NCBI RefSeq assembly: GCF_021134715.1
Contig: NC_060021.1
Coordinates: 10,200,501-10,264,500 of the forward strand
Source of the DNA: Daphnia pulex
Taxonomy: Eukaryota > Arthropoda > Branchiopoda > Diplostraca > Daphniidae
DNA: 64,000 nt
Reading direction: 5' to 3'
Shown here: one piece after another, positions 20,826 through 34,519 of the stretch
Numbering within the stretch: position 1 is the first letter of the stretch
How the letters are laid out: each line of letters starts with the position of its first letter
The notes under the pieces: generated by a model
Told to the model about the DNA's origin: nothing
Database searches by the model: none
Seen by the model: the letters and a program-made list of their open reading frames with translations, nothing else
Made by a program: the position numbers and the translations under genes

Positions 20826-21502
20826 ATTGAAGCATGGAACGCCGAACTATCGGTTTGAAAGACAGCAATGAAACAAATCACTGATAATCAAATGAAAAAT
20901 CACATAAACAACATAGCTATTTACCTTTTCAATGACAGAAATGCCGATTTTCTTCCAATTTCTTTAAAATCAGAATTTCGACGTAACACATACATACAGG
21001 GACACAGCCATCTTTGCACTTCGACACACAGACTGCTGCACTGCCATGACTAAGAAAGCCACGCGTGAAGAAACCAGACGGAACGAAAAAGGAGGTTCCA
21101 TGAAGTACGAAATTTATCTACCAGGTGCCTCTGAAAGAAAAAAATTCAGCGGCTTTCTTTCAAAAATGGCGAGTAGTTTTAGGAGTTATATTTCAGCATT
21201 TTATCCTGATGACGCAGTTAAAGACCAATAAATGTCCGGCATCTTTAAAAATAGGCAAACTATGGACGTGATTTTTTTACAAAAAATATTTCGTCTGCTT
21301 GTGATGACACATTTGCGTCATCTAGACTATTAGAGCATAGTCTACTCGTGAACTTATATAACTAATAATAATACATCTTTTTCAAACATCATATATATGA
21401 AAATATCAAGATATAGATATCGCGTTTATTTTACCATAGCCCCAACTAAATCTAAAGAACCCATAAACCAAAATTATTATTATACGAGATTTTATAAAAA
21501 AT
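20826..21502. other. Spacer with one unsupported short frame
   Basis: Contains a 61-codon plus-strand frame (21046-21231) with a Lys/Arg-rich start and good ATG context, whose stop codon overlaps an AATAAA. No homologue is recognised and no splice partner is visible, so it is not called. The rest is AT-rich and includes the 3' flank of the BTB gene. Confidence 0.35.
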
Positions 21503-23793
21503 TTAGTACGAAAGCAATTTGAACGAGAGCTTTTCATAGTCAATTTCACGAACAGCAGCTCTACAAATCTTTGCCAAGGTTACAATTTGATATTTTTCAG
21601 CAGCTATTAGTAGTAGCTTGCTAGCGGCAACATTCATTGTTCCTGTGTACATGTACTTCAGTAACTCTCGGAAAACTGCTGGTTCCATACTTTCAATTGT
21701 GATTGTTGTTGTAGTCGAGGTCATATTGTCTGTGTCTTTTTCCGGAGAAAAACTAACGTCACAGTCAGCCGCTTCTTTTAATAACAAGTCACTAAATAAA
21801 GCCGCAAACGACGAGCTACGTGAGGCCACTAACCATCGATGGGCTGAGAAAATTTCGTCTCCTACTCGAAACTCAACATCTGTACCATCGGCTTTCTGAG
21901 CTGCTTTCCATAGGTCTTCACTGTGCTGGATGTCGACCAATTCGACGGCGACTGCTTCAACACTGGATCGGATGAATACATCAAAATATATGGATTCGTC
22001 ACTGGCATTTGCATGAGTCACATTGGTCAAATTAGCATAGAAAATCTGCACCGTGCAGTCTTCGTCTTGCTTGTGGGGTTCAATCATGGTTATTACATTG
22101 TTTTGATTTCGAAGTATCACATCGTAAACAAACAAATCGCTGTTGCAATTCAGACTGCTGAAGAAATAAATGTGAATGTTAGAAGTTTGATCATTTTCTT
22201 TTGTTGCGGGACCAGTAGAATGCCGCCAGCCAAATGTAGTTTCATTCTGAAATTTCAAGTTCCAATCCGAGTAGTTTGATAGGGAGCCAGTAATGCGCAC
22301 TACGAAGCCGGTGTTGCTTATTGTGGCGTCCTCAGCAGAGTCTGGGCTTCTAAATGTCACAAATGTCAAATTCACGTAGCATGGAATAAATATTAGTAGT
22401 GATTTTATACCTCACTGGAAGCGGTTTCTCTCTCCACGTCATTTCCAACGATCCGAGCAGTTCGATCAAGTCAGTCGGTTTTAAAGATTCCTGGAACGAT
22501 AGCTCACTCAAACTTGTTAGAGTTGTCAACTCATAGGTAGCCACTCCTCTCCAAAAATCTTCAACGTTCATCAATGGGAACTCGAACTCGCCCGTGTACA
22601 TGTACTTGAGGAGCGCTTGGAAAGTTTCCGGGTTTAAATCAGTAACATTGATTCGAGTTCTGCGATGAGTCGTGTAGGATTCGATTGCTGCTAAATCACC
22701 GGCCCGCTGGAGTTCAGCTGCTAGAACCGCATTCCGGGCAGTGATGAGCGATTTGTGTGCGGGGAAAATGCTGTTTTGAACTCGAAAATCCATATCCGTA
22801 TTCCCGCCATCCTTAGTTGCGGCTGACCACAGATGATTCTTTAACGTGGAATCTCTCAATATAAATCGGTAATTACTAACAGAAGGAGTAACTAAAACTC
22901 GGAAAATTATTAGCGTCTGGGGACTATTGCTGATCAGTGATGTGCACGTCATACGGTGACTTATTCTAAAATTTGACGTTACGTCGTACGTTACGTCAAT
23001 TTTCCTTGTTTTTGAAGTTTACGGTGACTTCTACGTAAGTGAAAAAAAATACTGACTTTTTACGTATACTTTTGACGTGTAAAAAAGTCCAGTTATGAGT
23101 TATTACCGTAAAAGTCAAGAAACAATTTGCTTTGCGAAAATTCGTCTGCCATTTGAAAATTGTTAACTGTTAGAAGGAACAAACTGTCTGATAGTTTTCT
23201 TGAAATTTTAATTCTTCTAAAAATAGCCCTCCATGTTTAATTTTCATTCTTATTTTTTCCAAATGCAATCTGTGTATATTATGGGCAATAGCAATAAATA
23301 ATGTAATGATGTATATGTGACGTAACGTCATACGTTTGAAGTATGAAAAAATTTACGTTACGTTGACGTTTTTTTTTTGACTTATTACGTAGTACTTTTA
23401 AAATACGTATGACTTCTACGTTTTTTTGGTACGTCAACAAATCCCGTTGACGTGCACATCACTGTTGCTGATTAGGTTTTTAGTATGAATAGCCGTGAAG
23501 AGTACGGTTGACTGACATCCATGCTGGGTCATTTCGATCCATTCGAATCCATCGATGCGACAAATAGCTGACTTGAATTCAGTACCAGTCTCACGAACCC
23601 GATGAGCAAAGAGATTAATAGTACAGCGCTGCTGGTCTGCTAGATTTTGAATGCCCAAGCGAATTGTTTTGTGACCCCGGATGTGAACGAAATTCGATAG
23701 AACCACAGCTTCCATTGGCACATCATTTAATTTCCATTGCAATTCCAAAAAAGGTTGTTGGTTGTCTTCTGGTACTACAGACAGCAGTGCCAT
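21503..23793 (-). pseudogene. Two-unit BTB/POZ protein gene interrupted by a transposon
   Basis: Without the insert the gene has two exons: 23793-22411 (minus the 530-bp element and one target copy) and 22349-21503, separated by a 61-bp intron. Together they make 1692 nt, 563 residues, in one unbroken frame. Unit 1 has an N-terminal MATH-like beta-rich region and a BTB domain (MDFRVQNSIFPAHKSLITARNAVLAAEL ... LLKYMYTGEFEFP). Unit 2 repeats the pattern (VEFRVGDEIFSAHRWLVASRSSSFAALF ... LLKYMYTGTMNVA ... AEKYQI). BTB proteins of the speckle type act as cullin-3 adaptors for ubiquitination; tandem expansion of this class is common in arthropods. The element at 22935-23464 splits the first exon inside unit 1 just after the MATH-like region. 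The remaining downstream frame could still be expressed only from an internal start. Confidence 0.75.
22935..23464. mobile_element. Non-autonomous hAT-type element (530 bp)
   Basis: Terminal inverted repeats are CAGTGATGTGCACGTCA at 22935 and its exact complement ending at 23464. They are flanked by a perfect 8-bp direct duplication TTGCTGAT (22927-22934 and 23465-23472). An 8-bp duplication with CAG...CTG ends is the hallmark of hAT elements. The interior has no transposase frame and is rich in TACGT/ACGT words near both ends. The element lies inside a coding exon of the BTB gene. Confidence 0.92.
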
Positions 23794-24502
23794 GGCTTTT
23801 ATCTAATCAGATTAAAATTTCATAACTGTTTTCAATTTTATTCTCATAAACGATTGTGCTATAAATGGACAAGAGAATAACTTACGATTGATTTTTTCTA
23901 CTGAAATTTTCAGGGAAAAGTATTCACTTGAAAAGATAAGGGTGCAATGTTCAGTAATTGCTTCTTGGTGTTCTTTCGTATAAATAAACTGTTAACCTCT
24001 AGGATGTCGAAATATATACTGCTGTGGACTGAAGAACAATCATTTTAACCAAAAGGATAGTAGCCTACTGACAACGAAAGAAAACTATAGATAACCAAAA
24101 TAACAGCGAGGTCGAGGTCACGAAAAGAAAAATAACCTCATAACACTAGGGTCCATCCTACTTATTTGGAAAAAACACTCTGTATAGATAAAAATGAAAG
24201 ACCTTGAACACATCAGGTTCTTCCTATGTCAACAAATAATTTACTACCACCAAGGAACCAATATACTCTTCAAGGATCTTTTCTGTTTACCAGGAAGAAC
24301 AGGAAAATAACACCAACATATCCCCGTTTGAGCCGGTAAACGTAGTCTGCTAACTTTAGGATGACGTGACACGGTGATACTAATAGGAATCAGAGTCATC
24401 TAGTGAGAAAAATACCAAGTCTTGTTGGAAATAGAAAATAAATGAAGCTTTTTTATTCATTTGACAGTTTATTGATTTATTTTTAACTTGATTTGAAAGC
24501 CC
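23794..24502. other. Spacer between BTB gene and LGR1 3' end
   Basis: About 700 bp. It holds the presumed promoter of the minus-strand BTB gene (23794 upward) and the LGR1 3' UTR, with minus-strand AATAAA candidates at 24450-24473. Nothing else is supported. Confidence 0.45.
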
Positions 24503-27500
24503 TTAACCGTTTACTATTTTATCATGGCCCTTATTGCAGTGAATTTGGCAGTTTTTGATGGGATGAGGAGAATCTATTGAAGCGCCACCAGATGTTGATC
24601 GAACGTTTGTTATGCAACATTTTTCGATGTTGCTCTCGCTGGCGTTACTATTAGCTAAAACATTGTCATTATTACTGGTCTGGGTATCATCAATGATCTC
24701 TAGCATAAGACTTAATCGACTGTGGGATGTATCAGGGAGCTTTAAGAAAGTGTTGTTATCTTCTTTGATAATTTCGTGCATCTGTTCTTGTTGACGCAAA
24801 ACAGGAGTGGAGAGTGGCATTAACTCCATAACCGAAACACGGCGGACTTCCTTTTCAGCACTGTTGGAAATTTTGTGCATCGGTGTCGTTACTTTCTGTC
24901 TGACCGAACCACTGCTTATAATGGATTTTTTCCTAAGCGACTGCACAATTAGAAATTGAATTAAAATGTGTATAACCCATAACTGCGCTAGAGGTATATT
25001 ATCAATATACTTACATCAGGATTTTCTTGTTGAGCGGTTGCAGAATAAGGTGAGTCAAGCTGGCCACCATGCATGACCGACTCGAGCTGCGATCCTGCTC
25101 GCACAGGATTGTTGTTGCTGCGACCGAATGAAAATGTGGCTCTGTATCTTGACGCCCGCTCAGTGCAAAACCCGTAGCGACTGAGTAGGATGAACAAATC
25201 TCTGCGATACTGTTGAGTGACTAGCGCGTACAGGTAAGGATTGGTACAAGCGTTGAGCGGGTAAAAGAAAACTAATAGAATTTTGGAATTAGTGACACTT
25301 ATAAGGGGATAGCCAGCGACAGCAGTCAGTCCAAAAAACGCAATCGGAGTCCAACAGGCGAAATTTGTAAAGACCAACAAAGCCATTCGTTTGGCAACTG
25401 TAGTGTCAGAATGTGAAGCTAACGACTGATGATTTCCTCTGATTGACCTGTACATGTGACTGTAGCACAAACAAATAAACAAGAAGGCTATGCCGTTCAA
25501 AATCAACAACAGCAAAAGATAAATTGTGTCTGATAGGTTGTGATTCTCAAGCGGCAGACAAATACTAAATAAACGGCAATATGATAAATTAAAAAAAAAA
25601 AACTTTTGTTAAAATTGGGTATAACATAATTTAATTGATTGTCGTTGTATTATACCTGGTCGTAGAAAAGCTTGAAACACCAACAAGTGGTAGGGAAGCC
25701 ATTGTAAAAGAACCAATCCATCCCACTGCGACTATCTTGGCTGTGGTCGATAATCGTAGACGCCTATAGGGTGTACATAAATTTTGCTCGTTTTGTTACA
25801 AGTTGGTTAACATATTTATGAAAATACTGCTGACCTCGTGAGATTTATTGCATATGTTATGGTATACCACCGCTCACTAGTGATGACTACTAATGTGAAC
25901 ACTGACAATTCAGTAGCAAAGACAGTCAGGAATCCAGCCACTTGACAACCTATTCCTAAACAAAAATTAAATGGCATGAGGCTGTAAGTTAGGGGTAAAC
26001 TAAAAACGAAATCAACTGATATGCTTAAACGAAACCAGCAAATTTTATCTCAATTAAAACTGATCTACTACCTAAATAAAGGAATAAATATATATAATAC
26101 ACAAGTTTTCAATTCTCACCATTTTGCCAATCTATGGCATAGTTGAAGTAGACTCCAATCGTGTTAACATCCATTCCAACGATTAGGAAGAGGTACAATC
26201 CCATGCAGAGATCGGCAAGTGCCAAATTAACCATGAGAAATTTGGACACAGCCATTGGGCCTCGCGATGACTGAACCAATACGAGCACCACGGCTAAATT
26301 GCCGACCACCGATGCAACAGATACAAGCCAAGCTGCCACCCTTAACCAGTTGGTCCCAAGGATATCTTCACAAGGACTAGGGAAAAACAGCTATAAACCA
26401 CATCACTTGTAGAATTATTGATATTATTATAACTCACTTGAAAGCATCCGGTTGTGGAGTACATCGGACTTGGCGATGTGCGTAAGTTAAATTGCCACAA
26501 AACGCGTGGAAAAGTAGCTCCCGATTTAAAGGTGTTTGGAAGGGATCCGAATGGAAGACCTCAATGTTATCTAGATGGTTTTGGACGTTGACATCGATAC
26601 CGAACGTTTCGTGCTCTTGACCAAATCTGAGTGAGACGCTGTCGTTTTCCGGTATTTTATTATCACAATATTTAGCTTGCATATCGGTTATAAAGCGCTG
26701 TGATTAGTATTCAAAGAGAAATTGTAATTGGGATTAAGTTTTGGGACTATACACACGGTAGTATACTGAATTGATTTGAGATATTCTTACCTGATGTCGA
26801 GCATGTTCTTGAGGATCGTGAGCAGCTGGGAAAGCGAAGGCGCAGCAGTGGTAGGGATAAGTTAGATGAGCGACTTGCAAGGACTGATAAATAAACACGT
26901 ACCAATAAACAATTGCGAAATTTGAAGAAGTATATAGTTGATATTTTTTTCGATCTCAGTGCAGTCTTAATGTACGTCGAGCGCGCTTTGTCAACTCAGA
27001 ATATGCAGCAAATAAGAATTTTGATTGCGAAAAAGTGATGGTTGCGTTGAGTTTTATAAGGCTAAATATTCTTGGCAATAGAAATCTCTGACGTTCGTCG
27101 GGCTGCATATTTGCGTTTATACAAGCTATATACATATATTGAACCTCGGAATCCTTTAGGAAAAGGTTTATTGCCGTTCGATGTATTGATTTTTGTGAGT
27201 AGAAATATTTGCATGTCAAAAGAGCTGAGCTATGTTGGTAAACATCAAATAGGATCGTTAAAAAAAAACTACTTAAAAATGATGTTTCTTTTTTTTAAAC
27301 TTTGTCTTCGTAGATATCATCATACACGACAAGGCGTGTAACTGGAAAATATAAGCCGATCGCTATATCAACCTATGTTTTCGCCCCTTTGATCTCCTGG
27401 CACGAACGCGATATTTACCTTTGCTTGCTGGTAAACAGAAAGCCCTGTCACTTTTACGGTTCACTACATATTTTTGTTATATTATATTCTGCGGGAAGAA

Positions 27501-30500
27501 GAATTCCGTCTTATATCGATCGGAACAAAATTCCTATACAGAATATTATACCGAGTGAATCGATGCATGTGTAACGGTTGCAGGGCCTTATAGTACTCTT
27601 ATATTCTTATTATACGATTCAAGTTTATAATGCAAAATTGATCTATCTTCATCTATGGATCTTTGCAGCAGATGTATATACACCCGAATAGTTGGGAATT
27701 GATGGAGAGATTTATTTACCTTATAATTGTAGACAGATGGTATTTCCTTGAGCGTTCTCGTCTCAATTAATTCGAGAGTTTCCAACTCTGATAGTCCGCG
27801 AACGGGCAGATTAGTGATTGCAGTTTGAGAGAGATCTAATCGCCGTAGACTTGCCAAACCCATGAAGGCGTCCGGATGTATATCGGAGAGACGTCGATTT
27901 CCTCTGAATCTCCTATAGAGTGAGAGAGAGAACATGCCGATGCCAAGTATTATTATAAGAAAGAACATATGCCGGACGTATATAAAACAGACGGATGGAT
28001 AGCTAGGCCGCCAAGACGATTAACAAGATAATAAATAGATAGAAAAAAATAATTCTGCTAAAGAATGACGCAGAACGAAATAAAAATGTTAAAATTTTAC
28101 TATAAAGATCGCTTAAATAATAAAATATATTCCAGTCAAACTTACAGGGTGGCTATTTGAGATCCATTGAAGGCGAATGCGTCGATGGAATGCAGGGCAT
28201 TTGAACAGACTAAACTGCGGGTTGGTAATTTTTAGTAGTGATTAGTATTATAAAAAAAATCTAACTTAACTCGTATAAATTGAACAAAGATTAAGATGAA
28301 GCGTTTACAAATCGTCCACGCGAAGACGGACGCTGTTAGAGGGGATCGTTTCAAGCTGATTGTCTTCCAAATCTCTGTGGAAAGTGTATAAAAAGTCTTT
28401 TATAAATTAGGAAAATATACTCACAATTCTCACAGCGATTGAAAAATTGGAGAACAAATATGCAGGAAACTATTATCGATTTATTAAAAAAAAAAGGCTT
28501 TAATAAGTTTGCATTCGTCCTCTTATCAACAAAGTTTGATCCAAGCTTAATTGAAATGGGAACGAAAATTCAATCAGTAGAAGTAGAAAACTAAACTTTT
28601 CTTGATATTACCGAAAATTCCAGAAAATCAAAATTAAATGGGAAATGGTCAAAACTTACATTTAGATAAATTACAACGAGACATCTACATAATGCGTAAA
28701 CTTTTAAAATAAACTTCTAGAACTGAAATATATTAAGTGTGTGGTATTTCCATTTCGCGTTCAATCGGTGAAAAAATTAGCTAATATAATATTGATTGAA
28801 ATGAATTTTAAACATGACTTACACCGTATGTAGAATGTTGAATGTCTCAAGACCAGACAAGTCGGGAAAATATCGAAGACTCGTTTGCTTAATCAATCTG
28901 CTCATACAAGAAAAATATTAATTGGTATTGTTAGATTGGTATATGTTGCATTGCAGTTGTATAGTTATTGTTTCAATTTTTAAAACATTTTTAAAAAGTG
29001 AACTCGAATGAAATTCAGCACTTATATCAAATTTGACTGAAAAGAAGTGTTCGTATATACAAAGAGAGCGCTTTATATTGAAGACTCTTGGCATTTAACT
29101 TTTCCCCGCAGCGTCAAAGTTTTCCCCTCGATCTTTTGCCTGCACAATAACTTTGGAAGCGCAAACTTTGACTAGCCTTCATTGTTCAGTAACTCTCTAA
29201 TTAAAATAATATGGGGATTTGGCCCCCGAAAGCGCACTTTAATTCTCTTTCTTTTTTGAATATTTTTATATCATAATTGATTGATTTTGTATACCAGAAA
29301 TGGGTTAGTAGGGCTCAGATTTCTTTCCTTTTTTAATTGAACAATTCTTGAATGAAAAGCAAACTTCGCCATTGATTTAAAAAGCGCAGACGGGGTTGCA
29401 ACTTGAAGTCTAATACTTACAGAATATGAAGGCTTGGAAGCGAAAGGCGAAATAAACCGTCGGGTAAGCTTGTCAGCAGTGGAGCGCGACGGATATATCT
29501 GCGCATAAAGCATAAAGAAAACGCTAAACTAGTGATTCTATTATAGGCTGCACGGTATTTTTGTTGTTGCTGTAAAGAAACGGTTTACTTTTTACTTGAT
29601 GGAACCAATTCAACAATAAGGCTCTTACGTTTATTGGGGGCAGTTTGATGAATATAATAAGCTTATTACTTACATGCGTTGGAGTCGAATAAGCCCATGA
29701 AAAGCACCCTCCTCAATGTTGATCAAGCGACTAGCTTTATCTAAAACACTTTGCGCACGAGAAACGAGAAAAAATAGAATGTAGGTTATTTCATGATGAT
29801 GTAACTGAGTAGGCCAGCTTTATTACAAATCTGTGAGTGTATTGGCGTAGTTCTGAAGATCGCCGTGTCCCATCTTCTCCAACCCGCAGTCGTATAGCGT
29901 TCTGCAATATAATAGTTCATGCGAAATGGCAATTCTTGACTTTTATTTGTTGCTGCAGCTTTAATAATTCTCTGCTGCATCAACAATGTATATAAATAAC
30001 TGACATTTTATCGACCTTGGAAAATCTGAAAAAATCTGAAATATACAGAAAATCGATTGTGAAACTTTCTCAGTCAGCGCAGTAAAATGTTTGTGACGTT
30101 AATGCATTAACGCCAACTACTTTCATTTTTAAAAAGTTTGTCGAAAATGCGACACACGACAGCTGCAAGGTTTCAATTTCAATTTATAAAGCGGGTAATA
30201 TAATCTTAGATTATAGGTGTGGTCGTCGTGTCATATAAGTTAGCAAGAAAAGGTGCTATGAACTTGATTTCGCTTGATTTAATAATACCGACAAGGGAAA
30301 ACTGTTCAAACCATGATAAATTTTTATTAGTTTACTGCTGCGTTGATATAAACTTACAGGCGGTGAAGGTCCGCGGGTAAATTGAGCGGAACTGATAAGA
30401 CGTGCTGTCCGTGACACTTGCACTCGGTTTGTATCAATGAACCAGTGTCGGCAGATGCGCCCCAACAACGGCAAGCAAGTGACGAGCCTTTTTCTTCCAG

Positions 30501-30731
30501 AATTGTCGGTCCGGACGTCAGATTTACATCATCATCATCTGTGATGTCGCCCGGCCTGCTGCTGCTGCTGTCTTCCGCAGACTGCTGCCACTGCTGCTCT
30601 GTCGTGATGCTGGGATATTCCGAAGCCGATTCGATGTCATTTTCGGTGTCACTCCAGGCAGCACCAGCAGCAGCGACATTGAAGATCATCAATAGCGATA
30701 ATACGACATGAAGGAAATTCGATGCAGCCAT
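24503..30731 (-). CDS. LGR1: Leucine-rich-repeat GPCR, glycoprotein-hormone-receptor type (LGR1)
   Basis: Fifteen exons: 30731-30358, 29901-29827, 29748-29674, 29498-29421, 28897-28823, 28374-28309, 28214-28146, 27912-27720, 26883-26791, 26697-26438, 26376-26120, 25955-25835, 25763-25656, 25564-25015, 24940-24503. They total 2832 nt, 943 residues. A signal peptide and acidic Ser/Asp-rich segment are followed by a CxC..C N-cap, then single-LRR exons of 66-78 nt, the exon pattern of the FSH/LH/TSH receptor family. The hinge has [12 protein letters not shown] and FNPCEDILG, both family signatures. Seven membrane helices follow, with AIDWQNGIGC, an ERW in place of DRY, and [10 protein letters not shown] (helix 7). 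Such receptors couple thyrostimulin (GPA2/GPB5) to Gs-cAMP signalling in arthropods; ligand is inferred. The Ser/Thr-rich cytoplasmic tail is encoded by the last exon. Exon 3 uses the AAAG acceptor at 29749, required for frame. Confidence 0.92.
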
Positions 30732-30817
30732 TGACGATCGAAATAATCTGTTGATTTGTAATGTTAAAAGCCACACGTTTTGACACGCTATAACGTTCAA
30801 GTTCAGGATAAAACAGC

Positions 30818-30827
30818 GTATATATAC
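30818..30827 (-). promoter_or_regulatory. Candidate TATA box of the LGR1 gene
   Basis: GTATATATAC about 90 bp upstream of the chosen ATG (30731-30729), in the right orientation and range for a core promoter. No initiator was defined. Confidence 0.35.
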
Positions 30828-30841
30828 AGTAGTCTTATACA

Positions 30842-33800
30842 ATATTATTCAAATTGTGGGCTGAAAAATAAAAGCAAATTCAAAATTATTCAAAATTGTC
30901 ATCTAATTCGATTTAAAGTCATTGTGTCGTTGGTATTTGGCTCTTTAAAAATCCCTTTCTTCACTTGCTAACTTATTCTATAAAATCGCCTAAAATCTCT
31001 AGGGGTATAGCAATTCGCATCTTCGCAATTTATAGCAATATAGGATCTAGACGCATTTGTCCACGACAAAATTTGGTTAGTGGATGAGGAATTTTAGAAT
31101 GATTTAAACGTCGTCATATTACACCATAAAATTTTTTGGCATGACAACAGGGTAAATGAAGTAGGTATAGTAATCCAACTTAAAATAAAATCAATCTTTA
31201 TTGTTTGTAAAAGGGCCTTATTATACACTAACGCACTTGCATACGCCACACTGTATATAAGAACTAAGGAGCTGCTGTGGGACATGAATTGCTTTGGGGT
31301 AAATCAATGGAAAAAAAATTCACTGTCGTTACTTTGGGGGCTTTCCTTATTGATTCGGAGACTGGGCACACAATCCATTATGCAGCCGATCAACTCCTGT
31401 TCTAAAGCTGCAACTTTAAAAAATGCGAACGTCAAAATCAGTAGACGGTGCGGCTGGGACATCTTACTATATACGACTATGCTGGGATGTTGCTGCCGGA
31501 TTATTATTGATTGATCTGATTGATTGTTGCCGCGCAGTACGTATATACAGTACGTGCTGGAATGGAACATATGGAACTATCAATAATAGAATCAAATAAT
31601 AAAACCTTCATAAAAGAGAAAGCCCGAAGCTCTTACCATTTTTCATGGATTTTTAAACAAGGAATAGACAGCCGTACACAACGACTGCTGGCAAAAACAT
31701 TACCGCAAAAATCAATGTGATATCTGACGTTTTGGGTCGTTTTGGGACAAAAATTGCTTGGTCAAGTTTAATTATTCACAGCATCCGCTTATTTATAAAA
31801 CATCGCAGCTTTACTTCAAATAATGATTAAGATTATAATGTAATAGTTTGAAGCGTTGCGTACTTGTAATGTTTGTAAAGTTGTCTATCGTAATCTTGAA
31901 GAATTAAAATAATTCCAGGAGATGTGTGTATAGTTGTATTGTACGTAGTTGTACAATGTAATTAGTACTGAATAGTAGCACTTGTTGTAATTATGTTATT
32001 TTAGAAAATGAGATATTGAAACGCGACTATATATAACTGACAGCAGTATATAAGCTGATAGAACCACCGCGCACTTGTACGTATCCAATTCTGGGCCGTC
32101 GCTTTACTAGCACCGTCACTTTTCTCTTTGAATGTGTGTGCGACTGCGAACACCCCCGACTTGTATATGTATACAGTCACCCGCGCACGCAGTCGTACAA
32201 CTTCATAGTGCTGCATAGTATACAGATCTCGGGCGAATCAAAAACTCTCTGCTGCTGAATAAAATAACCACCAGGAAAATCCGAAGAAAGCTTTTTTATT
32301 TTGGCCAGCACCAACGTTCCCAGTGACCTTTGGCAATTATCCTATACCTAACTATTTCGATAACATTTTCTTTGTTTGCAAAAAAAGTTGCCTACAAAGC
32401 AATCCAACCCACATAAACAGGGAAGATAAATGCAGGGCAGATAACATAATAAATCTCCTATAATTGGAAGTCAGCAGTCGGACACATATATAGCCTATAG
32501 GCCTACTATACATGTGATTTGTTTTTTGTTTGTTAAAGAATTGAGTTATCAATAACATGGAACGTATATCCAACTGAGGAAAAACATTTCGTTCATAACA
32601 GATCTATGCTACTTATAAGTGGATCTGTGTCTATTATATACATCCTGTATTATATGGCAATGGCTTGGGAAATGGTACCTATTAGTCTGTATCATTCATA
32701 TACCCACCCATTACGTCCACTTGCATGATGATTGAAACATGTTTCAATATGCATAAAGCAAGGTAAATACAAGTTGTCTGGCATTGTTCAGAAATTAAAC
32801 ATAAACGATGTGCAGTAAAATAGCGACGAGAAATTTATGGATGGAGTTAATAAGAACGGTTCTGAGTAGAATCAAAGAATGAAAATGCACATACAATCTA
32901 TATTTCAAAGGATCAAGAAAAAAAAATCCCAAAGGATTTTTACAGCCTATATAAATATGGTATATGCGTTCACCAATAGCTGCGATGAACTGATGCCTAC
33001 ATACGTCATTATAAAGTAAAATTATCCAAAAAGAGCTCTAAAGTAGTAGAATGCTGGGTTTATAGACTTAAAGATAAAGGCATCAGCATATAATCCCAGC
33101 ACTATTGAGACATGTAGTGAGGATATACGATAGACTACAAAAAAGATACAAATATTGTAATGCAATGTCTTATATTCCTACTTCTGATGACGTGTGTGAA
33201 TTTATGAAGACCTCGGCAACAATCAAATTTATGCAGCAACCCTGTACATTAATCGCGTTAACGTAATGAAAACAGATTTGACCTAATAAAACGCTCAACT
33301 TTTATTATATAATGAAACGAATCCGGCATAACTTTAAAAAAGGATCAAGGTGACTGGAAAGATGTTCAAGCTAAAATTATTCCGATCCCCATATTTTAGA
33401 AATGATTCTGCACAGGGTTAATAAAGCAGCACGTGATAAAGAAGAGTGAAAAACAACGGCAGCAGCAGCGTAAAATACCACAAGCAAAACCCAATATGCA
33501 CGATGATGATAATGTCGGCTACCATCGACAATGTCGGCTAATATATATAGTGCAGAGTTGTGTTGTCGAATCGATTTTTGATTTTGTATTTCGGCAGGAC
33601 GAGAGCGCACTGAGCTGAATTAAATCAGGCATAAAAGTCCCTCGAGAAAACCGGCGCGCTTTAGTAATGGGGAAAAGAAGAATGAGGGGGTCTATGTGGA
33701 ATTGTAAGGTCCTGGTAATTGTTCAATTTTTCAACATAAAGATCCGTTCGGGCGCATGAAAGTAAAAACCATGTTTTCCATTTTTTTTCTTTTTTGTTGG

Positions 33801-34519
33801 AAAAATGAGCTGAGTGCTCGGCCACTACTAACTTGATTATCTAACCTTAGAGTGGGTATCATACTTCAAGATCGCTTACTACTCAAGTTAATAGGGCTCC
33901 GCATAATGTATATCGCATATAAAACAAGACAAAAATAGAAAGAGAATAAAGACATTTTTTAAATGTATCTTGCTACAAGGGGGAGAAATGTTGAAAGAAT
34001 TTTTGGCCATCAAACTCAACTGCTAGTCGTCTGTAGGATACACTGTTTGCCCTCTACAAAATTGAATTCTCAATATGGTAATTGCCGCAGCACCGGCAGC
34101 AGCTCTGTTGCGCTTTCCAATGAATAATTTACGTTTTCTAACATTTCTTGGGAATATGGAACTCTTGGCTGCATAACTTCCACGTCGTTTCTTTCGTATA
34201 CCGACACGACGTCGCTATAGCTTTTATAATACAAGGCAGCACAGCAGCAGGCAAAATTAATTAAACCGAACTTGGCAAAGGATGGGCATGTTTTATGTTT
34301 CTTTTACTTTATTTATATCATAAGATTCCTCAATAACCCTTTGATGCCAACGCGGTTTTCAACGAACAAAGTAGGAAACAATTTCCACAATATTTATTTG
34401 TGCTGGTACGAGGAGGTGCCGGTGTGGCGGCAGGTCCCTCTTGATCAATAAATGGTCTTGGTGCACTTTGATTAAAGTGTTTCAAGTTGAAATATTTTCA
34501 AACGTGATGATATACTCAA
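30842..34519. other. Long AT-rich intergenic region
   Basis: About 3.7 kb upstream of the receptor gene. Short frames only. Some CAG/GCA-rich patches and TATA-like repeats are present. It may contain distal regulatory DNA for LGR1, but no discrete element is supported. Confidence 0.4.

Noticed and set aside
21046-21231. 61-codon plus-strand frame, Lys/Arg-rich
   Set aside because: Start context is good, but the stop overlaps AATAAA, there is no homologue known to me and no exon structure. Kept out of the gene list.
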